Part shown: positions 10,421-20,138 of the stretch, piece by piece
Layout of the letters: each line of letters begins with the position of its first letter
Numbering within the stretch: the first letter of the stretch is position 1
Assembly (NCBI RefSeq): GCF_963678635.1
Contig: NC_087066.1
Coordinates: 19,749,996 to 19,809,995 of the forward strand
Direction: 5' to 3'
DNA: 60,000 nucleotides
Source: Symsagittifera roscoffensis
Lineage: Eukaryota > Xenacoelomorpha > Acoela > Convolutidae
The notes under the pieces: model-generated
Seen by the model: only the letters and a program-made list of their open reading frames with translations
Databases searched by the model: none
What the model was told of the DNA's origin: nothing
Translations under genes and position numbers: made by a program

Positions 10421-10784
10421 CTACTTGTTCTTGTGGTTTTCTATCATTTTCCTATTTTTTCTTTCTTTTTGAGGTATTTTTTGATCCGGCGTTTTTGTAT
10501 TGTTTTGAGTTGTAGTTGGTTTTGTATTTTGTTTTTTATGATGAATGTTGTTTGTATTTTGTTGTTCATCTATTTCTTTTTCCGTATGTGGATGATTTTG
10601 AATAACTTTTAAACCTGTGAAAGAATATAATTGAGTTAATTCGCGTAGTGCGTACTCTTTTGGGTAGTAGGGCATTAGATTGTTTCGATGTTGAACAATT
10701 TTTTTTTTATTTGAATCGGTGAGTTTATACGTTACGTCAGTGGGTTTGGCAATTATTTGGTGTGGTCCTTTGCGAAGGGGTTGT
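10421..10784 (-). pseudogene. 3' end of Ty3-like pol: integrase C-terminal GPY/F-like module
   Basis: Immediately left of the BEL target site the minus strand encodes a GPHQII motif and a following basic, Thr/Lys-rich stretch. This resembles the GPY/F module at the C-terminus of Ty3/gypsy integrases. It is followed by a low-complexity Gln/Lys/Thr tail ending at 10421. The matching upstream part of integrase lies about 9.8 kb away, right of 20612. The two were one ORF before the BEL insertion. Confidence 0.75.
10780..10784. repeat. Target site duplication of the BEL element, left copy
   Basis: GTTGT directly abuts the left LTR and is repeated directly right of the other LTR at 20608-20612. 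Five bases is the usual BEL/Pao duplication size. Confidence 0.85.
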
Positions 10785-11253
10785 TATGCCCGCTCAGTCT
10801 CCGTAATTTGGTAAAACTATGAAGTCGAATGCTTTGAATTATAAAGAGTATTTATCGGCAAAAACTCTCGGAAAACTCAATACTTTATCATAATTTTTGT
10901 CAAGCATAAAATCATATAACTTCAATTCTGAACTGTCCGTATTTTGTACAAATCGGCGCAAGCTAGCCACAAGAACCGGTCGGTAATGTCCTTGAGACAA
11001 ATTGCTCTTTTTGGCGGTCAACCTTAATCAAGGCTGAACCGAATTAGAACCAAAAAGCAGTTAAAATTGGATGTAACCCCCGTTTTTAGTATATTAATAC
11101 ATGGGCAGGTGGGGGACTCGAACCTACGTCAACTGTTATTTCACACATATAATCGGCGTTAGCTTACTTTGTCTTAGTCCGCTTGGCCAACTGTGCTTAT
11201 TTTATATGCATCTATACTCGTTTTATTCTATACTCTTGTTTTGCATTGCAACA
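10785..11253 (-). repeat. BEL element 3' LTR
   Basis: 469 bp. Read on the minus strand it starts TGTTGCAATGC and ends GAGCGGGCATA. The end of pol (stop at 11223) reaches 31 bases into it. It differs from the other LTR at five positions. It contains a TATAAAAT motif (11199-11206) and tRNA-like A and B boxes. Confidence 0.95.
11114..11190 (-). promoter_or_regulatory. tRNA-like A and B boxes inside the 3' LTR
   Basis: On the minus strand TTGGCCAAGCGG (11179-11190) matches a pol III A box and GGTTCGAGTCC (11114-11124) matches a B box exactly, in correct order. The flanks do not fold into a tRNA acceptor stem, so this is a tRNA-derived or SINE-derived piece rather than a tRNA gene. Confidence 0.6.
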
Positions 11254-14200
11254 TCCTCCCCCCCTGAAGAAGGAAGAACCGGAGCGAGCTTAACGGTCGG
11301 CCGCGTGACTTCACGGGTTGCGGTCCTGACAAGGGCGGATCGGGCGCAACCGTCCTGTCCGTAGTTTAGCTTGACGATTCGGGCGAGAGGGTAGTACCCA
11401 CGCGGACTATCGGGCTCAATCACCCACACGAGATCGCCTGTTTTAAGAGTGAACTCAGAATGAGTGTGCCACTTGACACGCTTATTCAGCGAGGGAACAT
11501 ATTCTCGAAGCCAACGAGACCAAATCGCGTTAGCATATGACTGCACTCGCACGTACCTTTTCTTGTGATCGAAGTGCTCCCCGGGTAAAAGCGAAGGAAA
11601 GCTTGTGGCATGTTGTCCAAGCAAAAAATGGTTTGGGGTTAACGCTTCTAACTCACGTGAATCGGTACTAACGGGAGTGATTGGCCTTGAATTCAAAGCC
11701 TGTTCAACTAAGCAGAGTGTTGTTCCTAACACCTCTTCAGTGACTCGCCTACTGCCTAGGATATCGTACAGCACGCGCTTCACGCTTCGGACAAGGCGTT
11801 CCCAGGAGCCGCCATGATGGGGTGCGCCTGGCGGGTTAAATTTCCAAGTAACACCTTTGTGTGCAAAAATGGTCAGAGCCATGCCATTCCAGCTCTTGAT
11901 GCAGGCAAGTAATTCCTTTTCCGCACCAACGAAGTTCGTGCCATTATCCGACCAGATAGTGCTTGGCGTACCACGGCGCGCAACGAACCGTTCAATGCCC
12001 ATGACACACGAACTGGTGTCCAGAGACGGTACAATCTCAAGGTGTACAGCCCTGGTGGTGAGGCAAGTAAAAAGAAATCCCCATCTTTTTTCCGTGTTTC
12101 TGCGAACCGAACGTAAAGCGGTCCAAAGTAATCCACACCCGTATGATTGAAGGGTGGTTGCTTGTATCCGAGACGTTCGACCGGTAAATCGGACATAATT
12201 GGCTGGATGGTGCTTGCTTTGCGTTTACGGCATGTCACACATTGATTTTCGATAGACCGAAGTAGTCGACGCAACCCAAGTATTGCATATTTCATATTTA
12301 AAACGGAGCGCATGTAATCTAATCCTTGATGAAAATGCTTATGGTGGAGGCTGCGGGCCAACAAACGAACTAAGGTATGTAGGGCGTCGAGTATTATTGG
12401 GTGCTTAGTATCACACTCGGTATTCACTAAGCGCACAATCCGTCCGGTGGAACGAATGATTCCAGCGGGACCAATAAATGGCGAGTATGTGGCAATTTTA
12501 CTACTATTCTTAATAGGTTTGCCAGCGGTGAGTGTTTTTAACTCAACGGGAAAGGATTCCATCTGAGCAAGATGAATCAGTTTGCTTTCTGCAATATCAA
12601 GTTCAGTGGGGTCGGTGATTCGTAAGTCCTTACCACGAAAATGCTTATGTGAAGGCAACATCCTCAACATAAAAGCGACTACTCGTTTATATCTTGTAAA
12701 GGAACTGAACCTTTCCCAATTGAACCCGTGTTTGGGATGTTTGATTGATGTGACATCGGTGACGAAGGAAGATGATATATCCAAGCAATTATCAATATCA
12801 CAAGAAGGACCCTTCAAACGAATTTTATTGAATACACGTTCGTCGGGTATAAACGGCCAATCAGTAGTCCTGAGAATGCTCGGACCAATAACCCAGCTGC
12901 TATCCTTGAGGGCTTCCGAAGAAATCCCTCGCGTACCGGTATCAGCTGGATTATAGCCGCTCAGAACATGGTGCCACTCATCAATAGTGGTCGACTCGAG
13001 GATTTCGCCGACACGATTAGCGACGAATACAGGTAATTTTTCAGTGGAGTTTAGCCACTGCAAAACTGTTGTACTATCTGTCCACATAAAGACATGATTA
13101 ATAGAGACGGTAAGGGCGGTCAGTATATCATCTTTTAGTCGTGTGGCGAGCAGAGCAGCTTGAAGCTCTAGCTTCGGTATAGATAGCGCTTTCATGGGCA
13201 CAACCCGAGCTTTACCAAAGATGAAGGATATTTGAGTTTTATACGATCTCGCGAGTCGCGCACGCAAAAATCCAACAGCACAGAAAACGTCCTGCGAGCT
13301 ATCACCGAACATGTGGAGCTCAATTTGATCCACAGGCTCCGTGAAGTAACAACGGGGAATAGTCAATTGCCCTAAGAGAGGGAGACCGGAGTGCCACTCG
13401 AGAAACTTATCTCTTATGTCTTCTGGCAATTCGTCGTCCCAACTTTGACCACTGATTTTCCAAATATCTTTAAGTAAAAGACGGGCCCTAACTGTGTATG
13501 GAGCTACTAACCCAACAGGGTCAAACACAGAAGAGACGAAACTCAAGACGGTTCGTTGAGTTATTGCTTTATCGAGAGGACGATCCACGCCTCTGCTAAC
13601 AACCAATGTGTCTTTCACATGGTCCCACTTAAGACCTAAGACGTGTGATGATTGTTCGGCACCGTTACAAATTTCCTTGATGGGTGAAAACGAGGTTTTG
13701 GATTCCTTGGGGTTCATTGCTGAAGTGATTTCATCAGCATTACTGACAAATTTAGTCAAATTAAATCCTCCTAAATTTAGTAAGGAAACCAAATCGCGAC
13801 TAGTTTTAATTGCTTGGGTAACGTTCTCGAATGAGTCCAAGTAATCGTCCATGTAAAATATTTCATTTACGACTGAGGCGGCCTCAGGGTATGTGGACAT
13901 ATTATCAGTTGCTGTTTTTCGCAACGCGAAATTGGCGCACGTAGGCGAATCCCGTGCGCCGAATATATGGCGAGTGTACTGATGAACTACCACATCGGAA
14001 GTGGTATCCTCCCGCCACAAAAAACGGAGCGAAATTTGATCGCGGGCAAGGACTCCTACCTGGAGGAACATACCCTCTATATCCGCGGAGACGGCGTACT
14101 TGTGTTGACGGAATCGCAAAAGCACAAAAATTAAATTTTGGAGTAGGTCAGGACCCACCAATAAGGACTTATTTAAGGATGTGCCGTGAAACTTAGAAGC

Positions 14201-15301
14201 CCCATTGAGGACTCGGCGCACCTTACCCAGCTTATTCGGATTTACGACGGGATGGTGCGGAAGATACCACTCGCGATCGGAACGCTTACGTGGATCATGC
14301 GGTTCAACGGTAACGACATAGCCTTTCCTAATGTCCTCTCTAATGGTTTCCGCGTATCTTTCGCGCAGCTCAGGGTCTTTACTTAACCTTCTCTCCAATG
14401 ATTTAAATTGGGCGAGTGACGAGTAATAATTGTTTGGTAGACTGACATTACTATCAATCCAAAGCATAGGCACAATGTATCTTTCGCCATTGTGAACGGT
14501 TTCAGAATTGAGGATGGATAAAGCATGTTTATCCGCGGCGGAACGGGCATCGACTTGTTTGAAAGCACCATACGATTCCAACTCGTACCAGGATTTTATC
14601 TGGTCGGTCAGAGAAGAATCTTCAACAACACACTTGAAACACGAAGAAGTAGAATTACCGGACGGCGGCAACGGACCACCTAAGACCCAACCGATCGGTA
14701 GGCGAACGGAACACGGTGAGTTTTTATCATCTCCCAAGATGAACTCAATGGGTCTAACGGCGTGGTAGTAGTCTTGTCCGATAATAACTTCAACGTCCTC
14801 ATAAGTATATTGAATGGGCTTAATAGGTGCTAATTGTGGATATTTATTCTGCAAATCAGCAATATTGATTAATTCGGAACCAATCCGAATATTGTCTTTA
14901 ACATATGCACAGAGAGAAAATACGAAATCACTATTATTCGGCTCGGAGGAAACTGTAAACTTGACCCTCTGAGTCTCAACAACGGTGGTTGAATTGAAAC
15001 CACTAATTGACAAGTTAACGGGCTCCCCTACTAAGCCGAGACGGTTTACGAGTGACGAAGACACCCAGGAGTGAGTCGATGCACTATCACAAAGAACCAA
15101 CGTCAGGAGACTGGTTACATCCGAGGATACACCAAGTGTTGCAATTGGCAACAACCCTTTAGAAGATTCAATGTCATGTACATCACTAACAGCGGCATGG
15201 GTGGAAGTGTTTGTATTCTCCTTGGATTTGTTTGTTCCAGCCTTATTCGAGACATTTGAATTTTCCTTCCGAGGAAATATTCTTTCGGCTCCATGGAGCA
15301 A
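11223..15301 (-). CDS. pol: BEL/Pao pol: protease, RT, RNase H, integrase (one frameshift)
   Basis: In order on the minus strand: an aspartic protease with CDSAST, Pao-type RT with SADIEGMF and YMDDYLDS, the Pao-family segment after RT (SSVFDPVGLVAPY), RNase H with FGDSSQ, and an integrase zinc finger (HHKHF...CVTC). The integrase core follows with GVDYFGPL, DNGTNF and SWERLV as the three acidic sites. The C-terminal segment (YYPLARIVKLNYG) fits the domain that ends BEL integrases. The reading frame changes once between about 12075 and 12100, at an A6/G4 stretch between the first and second catalytic Asp. There is no ATG: the frame is continuous with gag except for the TGA at 15353. It ends inside the LTR. 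Confidence 0.9.
11254..11265 (-). promoter_or_regulatory. BEL polypurine tract
   Basis: Minus-strand AGGGGGGGAGGA directly abuts the first base of the 3' LTR, the expected place for the plus-strand primer of reverse transcription. Confidence 0.85.
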
Positions 15302-15352
15302 GACATTATGTGTGCTATCACACTCTGGCTTCGGGCACTTTTTTGCTCTAGA

Positions 15353-17923
15353 TCATTGCCGGAAACTATGATTGCCATTGAGACAAGCGAAGCAAAATTT
15401 CTGTTCAGCTACGTATTTTGCTCGCTGAGTAGCATTCTTTTCCTTAAAAACAGCACAATTCCACAATGCATGACTACCCTTACACAAAACGCACGGCGGA
15501 AACTTAGACTTATCCTGAGCCTTACTAGTTACCTGGCTATTGGCAGCAAAAACTTTGGTTGTTTTTGGTTTAACCGGTTCCTCGTTTTTTGCCTTAGAGT
15601 TGAGTAAACGTAATCTTTCATGCCCCTCGGCCTTTTCTTTCAACCAGTTGTTAAAGTCTAAGAGTGTTGGTCGCTGCCACTTATGTCTAACAGTATGCAT
15701 TGACCAAGCCTCCTTGAGGTTAGGCGGAAGTTTACTAACAGCTTGGTTTAACAGGTTAACACTCTTTAGATCATCGTGGAAAGACAATGATTTGAAAACT
15801 GCTACGAGGCCAGATATGGCAGAGGAGAAACTAATGACATTTTCCGAATTGTGCATCTTAAGTGGAGGAAAAGTATTCAGCTTATCAAGATGCGCACCAA
15901 CAATGGCATGTGGTTGCCCAAACTTCCGTTGCAAGGTGGCCAGTGCATCCTTGTACATAACGCCACTATAACTAAACTCCGCAATTGCGGTTTTTGCTTT
16001 GCCTGTGACGAGCGGTTTTAAGTATGTCAGTTTCGTATCATCGGTGAGAACAGCGGAATCAACGGTGGACTTAAACTGACCAAACCATTCGTGCCAGTTT
16101 AATGGGTTGCCGTCAAACTGGGCTAACTTCCATTCAGGAAGATGATCTTTGCGGCTATGCATCAATAATTCCGCCAATTCACGAGCGGAGAGAGGTCGAT
16201 CCGATGAACAACCTTGGTTCGGATAAGTAGAAGACGGTGCGTAGTCTTCGTTGACTGGCTGATAACCAGTATTAGTATGATTGACGAAATGCGGAACATG
16301 TTGTGGATGAACTGGGGGAGTATTAAAATACACAGTCCCACCACTAGTATAAGGAGCGGCGGTGTTACACGATGGGACAACAGTTGTCACATTAGAAAAA
16401 ATGTTTCCAGCATTACAACACTGAGCAGGCGTGACGATTGGAGTTGTAGCAGCCAATCGCCATAAGTTTGCATCACTTGTGTAGTAATCGTTGATACTAG
16501 GTGACACAGTATGCGGAACAAAGGGAAGATTATGTTGCGTCTGGACTGGCGCTGCATGGCAATTAGGTGCCGAAAAGAAAACCGGCGTTGGGTTTACTCC
16601 AGAAGATGAGAAGCCACCACCAGCAAACGCAGGCGACAAAGAAACAAAACCAGAACCGGGTTGGGCCGGTAACATTGGGACAGGTAATGATTCCGGTTGC
16701 GCGATGGCAAAACTACCATTAGTTATATTTGAACTCATGGTCTGTAAAAGAACACCAGACGGTGGCGGTAACACGTGTGCACTAGAATGCATATTGTTAA
16801 CTGGGAATGGAACAGAGGCTGGGAATGAAACAGAAGCTTGCAATGGCAAAAGGCTTGCACTGCCAAATTGAGGCATAGCCCGATGTCCATAACTATGGAT
16901 TCCAGGGTCACTCAATGCTGTGTGCTCATGGTTATGACTATTACTGGTGTGAATTGCATGAGCAAGGAGGGCGGAAGTCGTCGGTCCTGACGAAATGGGT
17001 ACATGAGTGAAGGCCTGCAAACCTGGCGCACTAGCAACGTCGGGAGGTGCTTGTGAACTAACAGAGTCTACCCAATCATTAGTTCGATCGGTTGCTACCT
17101 TTGAAATAGGTTGACTTACTCCTGTCAAGTTACTTTCCGCTACCTTCTCGCTAACCTCAGATGAACTGTCCTCAAGTTCAAACGCTTTCAATTCCATTTC
17201 AATTAGTTGCTTTTTATGATTTTCAGCCAATTGCTCTAGTTCCAGCTGACTTTGTTCGAACTTAAGACGGTTCTCTTGCTCTTTAAGTCTTAAAGATACT
17301 TGATACAGCCTTTCCAGCTCCTCATGGCGTCGTTTTACTAAAGCTAACTCATGCCGTTTCTCACTTGATGACATAGTGCGAACAGTCGACGTATGAAGAG
17401 TGGAAGCAGATTTATCAGACTTATGTGAGTCAAGCTTTCTACTATCCTTAGACTTATTAGAGACCTTAGACCTGTTTTCAGATATTCGTGCTGCTGAATC
17501 ACTTGTTTTGTGCGAGCGTGAGGATGTCTCAGACCTAGTTTGTTGTAAAGATCCCTTGCTCCCTGTAATGCCGGCTGCTGGAAATGGAGAAGGTTCAAGG
17601 CTCATCTTGTAACTCTGAGCTTCGTGCATTACTTTATCGTTCATTTCGGTTACTTTCTTAAGCCAAAGGTCTTGCTGAGCAAAAATTTTTTCAGGATTTT
17701 CCGTTTTTCCCGCTAACCTAATTAATTGCTCATTGACGTCGACAGCTTTTTCCAACGCAATTTTACATTTGTAAACAGCATTATCAATTTTTGTAGTGCG
17801 ACTATTATTCTCAATGTACTCAAGTAATAGTGAGTGACCTTTAAGCAGCTCATTTTCTAGATTTAGACGGGTTTCGAATAACTTGCGTATCTTACTTTGG
17901 AATTTTTCGTCCATGTTTTTCAC
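15353..17923 (-). CDS. gag: BEL/Pao gag with zinc knuckles, ends at an in-frame TGA
   Basis: 856 codons from ATG at 17923. The first ~250 residues are charged and coiled-coil-like (HEELERLYQVSLRLKEQENR region). A long Pro/Ser/Thr/Asn-rich linker follows. Next comes the Gag core shared by BEL elements (LAQFDGNPLNWHEWFGQF, TYLKPLVTGKAKTAIAEF), and then a knuckle CVLCKGSHALWNC. The second knuckle begins CFACLNGNH but a TGA at 15353-15355 stands where the fourth zinc ligand is expected. The frame beyond is open straight into protease. This could be a nonsense mutation or a read-through stop regulating the gag:pol ratio. Confidence 0.9.
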   Translation of the reverse strand: MKNMDEKFQSKIRKLFETRLNLENELLKGHSLLLEYIENNSRTTKIDNAVYKCKIALEKAVDVNEQLIRLAGKTENPEKIFAQQDLWLKKVTEMNDKVMHEAQSYKMSLEPSPFPAAGITGSKGSLQQTRSETSSRSHKTSDSAARISENRSKVSNKSKDSRKLDSHKSDKSASTLHTSTVRTMSSSEKRHELALVKRRHEELERLYQVSLRLKEQENRLKFEQSQLELEQLAENHKKQLIEMELKAFELEDSSSEVSEKVAESNLTGVSQPISKVATDRTNDWVDSVSSQAPPDVASAPGLQAFTHVPISSGPTTSALLAHAIHTSNSHNHEHTALSDPGIHSYGHRAMPQFGSASLLPLQASVSFPASVPFPVNNMHSSAHVLPPPSGVLLQTMSSNITNGSFAIAQPESLPVPMLPAQPGSGFVSLSPAFAGGGFSSSGVNPTPVFFSAPNCHAAPVQTQHNLPFVPHTVSPSINDYYTSDANLWRLAATTPIVTPAQCCNAGNIFSNVTTVVPSCNTAAPYTSGGTVYFNTPPVHPQHVPHFVNHTNTGYQPVNEDYAPSSTYPNQGCSSDRPLSARELAELLMHSRKDHLPEWKLAQFDGNPLNWHEWFGQFKSTVDSAVLTDDTKLTYLKPLVTGKAKTAIAEFSYSGVMYKDALATLQRKFGQPHAIVGAHLDKLNTFPPLKMHNSENVISFSSAISGLVAVFKSLSFHDDLKSVNLLNQAVSKLPPNLKEAWSMHTVRHKWQRPTLLDFNNWLKEKAEGHERLRLLNSKAKNEEPVKPKTTKVFAANSQVTSKAQDKSKFPPCVLCKGSHALWNCAVFKEKNATQRAKYVAEQKFCFACLNGNHSFRQ

Positions 17924-18007
17924 AAATTGACAATATTCTACGGTTGCTCACTTATAGAAAACAATCAATAAAATGAGTTACTGTTTTGGTACGTAATTAA
18001 ATTTGCA

Positions 18008-18586
18008 TTAGTAAATCAACATTGGCTTACAAGACGGGGGAACTTGACGTCTCAAAGCTTCTACCTGAAGCCTATTTCTTATAGCTTTCCGAGCTTTGAG
18101 GGGTAAGCGGTTTCGCTTCTTACGTGTCTTAAGGATATTAAGATTAGCGCTATAACGCCTTAGAAGGAGGAGAGTCTTTAACTCAAGGGAAGGAGGCTGG
18201 TGAAGCTCTTTGTACTTCTCAATTAGTACCTGGTCCTTAGCCTCACGCTTAGAGATAAAGTCTTTAACGACGTTGAGAACGAGAATACCTGTTGAAACTA
18301 AACTTTCCTCTATATCCTCGGTTCCGTTCCGTCTACAGTATACGATCGCACAAATGTTTGTCCTATACCTTAATAACAAATTGACAAGTTGCTCACTACT
18401 CAGCTTGCGGTTATTGTTGCTGCGGTGCCTACTTATCGAGTTATTAATGGCGTCGTGCCAAATTACAAGGTCGTTACGGTGCGACAAGTAATGATGAAGG
18501 TAGTACTGTATTGTTTTCTGAGAGTCCCTAGCGTTAAAGTTCAAACTTAAACCTGGCTTCGTAAAGCAAGTATCTTTGACGCGCCT
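18008..18586 (-). pseudogene. ORF fragment in the BEL leader, possible SGNH-hydrolase-like remnant
   Basis: Open from just after a TAG (18587-18589) to 18008, with no ATG near the start. The encoded text (NDLVIWHDAINNS, then NICAIVYCRR, then STGILVLNV) alternates hydrophobic strands and polar loops, and suggests an SGNH/GDSL-like alpha/beta fold as found in ORFs of some animal retroelements. That assignment is weak. The last third is basic. It lies between the primer binding site and gag, where BEL elements normally have no gene. A captured domain or an ancient upstream ORF are alternatives. Confidence 0.4.
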
Positions 18587-18726
18587 CTAGGACGGAACGG
18601 GAAGTTTTCGGAGCGCTTGATCCAAAGAACTAGCTCCTAGAATGAATACCATACACTTAGGGGACCTATGCGACGGCTTCGTTACGCTTAAGTGCCAATG
18701 GGATTGGAAAATTAAGTAGGTCGGTT

Positions 18727-19015
18727 GAACTCCAACAACACACACGGAGTAAACCTGAGGATGAAAGAATTCAACTTAACTCACTTAATATCACCCTACC
18801 TGACAACTTATCTTTACTGTCACGCAACGAAGTCAATAATCGGACGGGCTGAAACGGCTTTGTTTTATTTGAAGCGCACTGGCTTTCAGTTTCACCAATG
18901 GTGGGTGGGGTATCAGGCAAATTGGTTAAGTTCCAACAACACACGCGGAAGAAACCTGAGGATGAAAAAACTCAACTTAATTTGCCTGATATTTCGCTAC
19001 CAGACCACTTAACAT
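18727..19015 (-). repeat. Two-copy direct repeat with inverted arms in the BEL leader
   Basis: CCAACAACACAC at 18732 and 18933 starts two related blocks 201 bp apart, both continuing through AAACCTGAGGATGAAA. In the right block ATCAGGCAAATT (18912) and AATTTGCCTGAT (about 18979) form an inverted repeat that could fold as a stem in the genomic RNA. Confidence 0.65.
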
Positions 19016-19475
19016 AGGGTTGTTGTCATCTTACAGCATAATTTTGCAGAACTCTGCAGACGTTTTGAGGATTTTGTTTTGGCAATTTTTTTTACTTTTT
19101 TCACAAAAATTTTCAGAAAATTTTGGTCAGCAGGTTCGAGTCATAAACCAATCCAAAAACTAGTCCAGTACCTCTAGTCTATGTTCCGATTTCACTGATT
19201 AATATTCCGTTCACATATATCCAAAAATTTTTGGTATCGAGAAAAAATGTCAAGTCAGTTTGTCTATGTACCGACTGTAAGATATTTCAGTTCAACGGAA
19301 CTGTCCAAAAATTTTGGGTTTTGAGAAAAATTACCGAGGGCTAGCTTGCGGGAAAATTTCTAGCATATATGACATCGTATATAAATTTAAAGCACGAATG
19401 GAGAGTTTTAAAAGTTTGTCGATTCTTACAGTTTTGAAGATTGGGCGGTCACCGGTCTTACACGACACAGACGCT

Positions 19476-19853
19476 CTCTGCAATCCGCAAGAGACCCTCT
19501 GCAATCCACAACAGACACTCTGCAATCTGCAACCGACACTCTGCAATCCGCAACAGATGCTCTGCAATCCGCCACAGACACTCTGCAATCTGCAACCGAC
19601 ACTCTGCAATCCGCTACAGACACTCTGCAATCCGCAACAGATGCTCTGCAATCCGCCACAGACCCTCTGCAATCTGCAACCGACACTCTGCAATCCGCTA
19701 CAGACACTCTGCAATCCGCAACAGATGCTCTGCAATCCGCCACAGACCCTCTGCAATCCGCTACAGACACTCTGCAATCAGCAACAGATGCTCTGCAATC
19801 CGCTACAGACCCTCTGCAATCCGCTACAGGCACTCTGCAATCCGCAACAGACG
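19476..19853 (-). repeat. 21-bp tandem array, 18 copies, in the BEL leader
   Basis: The unit is CTCTGCAATCCGCAACAGAC plus one base, starting at 19476 and every 21 bases to 19833. Variants at two or three positions repeat in a higher-order pattern. The period is a multiple of three, so all frames stay open, which creates spurious ORFs on both strands. Confidence 0.95.
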
Positions 19854-19862
19854 CACTTGTGT

Positions 19863-20126
19863 CCCTTGTGTCGACCGACTTCGTGTCGTGGTCGGTCCCT
19901 TGTCGAGAAAAGAAAGACCTCGATGTCCCTTGTGTCGACCGACTTCGTGTCGTGGTCGGTCCCTTGTCGAGAAAAGAAAGACCTCGATGTCCCTTGTGTC
20001 GACCGACTTCGTGTCGTGGTCGGTCCCTTGTCGAGAAAAGAAAGACCTCGATGTCCCTTGTGTCGACCGACTTCGTGTCGTGGTCGGTCCCTTGTCGAGA
20101 AAAGAAAGACCTCGATGTCCCTTGTG
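19863..20126 (-). repeat. 64-bp tandem array, 4 copies plus a partial, abutting the primer binding site
   Basis: Units start at 19863, 19927, 19991 and 20055, with a partial at 20119, and are essentially identical. Each starts CCCTTGTGTCGACCGACTTC and contains TCGTGTCGTGGTCGG. The partial unit merges into the primer binding site (CCCTTGTGGGGCGCCA), so the array may have arisen by slippage during priming or replication. Confidence 0.95.
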
Positions 20127-20134
20127 GGGCGCCA
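20117..20134 (-). promoter_or_regulatory. BEL primer binding site
   Basis: Minus-strand TGGCGCCCCACAAGGGAC begins four bases after the 5' LTR end. It starts with TGG, complementary to a tRNA CCA end, and resembles Lys-type primer binding sites. The exact tRNA is not established. Confidence 0.7.
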
Positions 20135-20138
20135 AAAA

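Noticed and set aside
10839-11021. 60-codon ORF present in both BEL LTRs
   Set aside because: It is entirely inside the LTR, and its duplication follows from LTR identity. No domain is visible.
11103-11200. tRNA gene within the LTR
   Set aside because: The segment is too long between boxes and lacks an acceptor stem; only the promoter boxes are preserved.
19476-19853. CRISPR-like array
   Set aside because: Units are directly adjacent with no spacers, and the window is from an animal genome.
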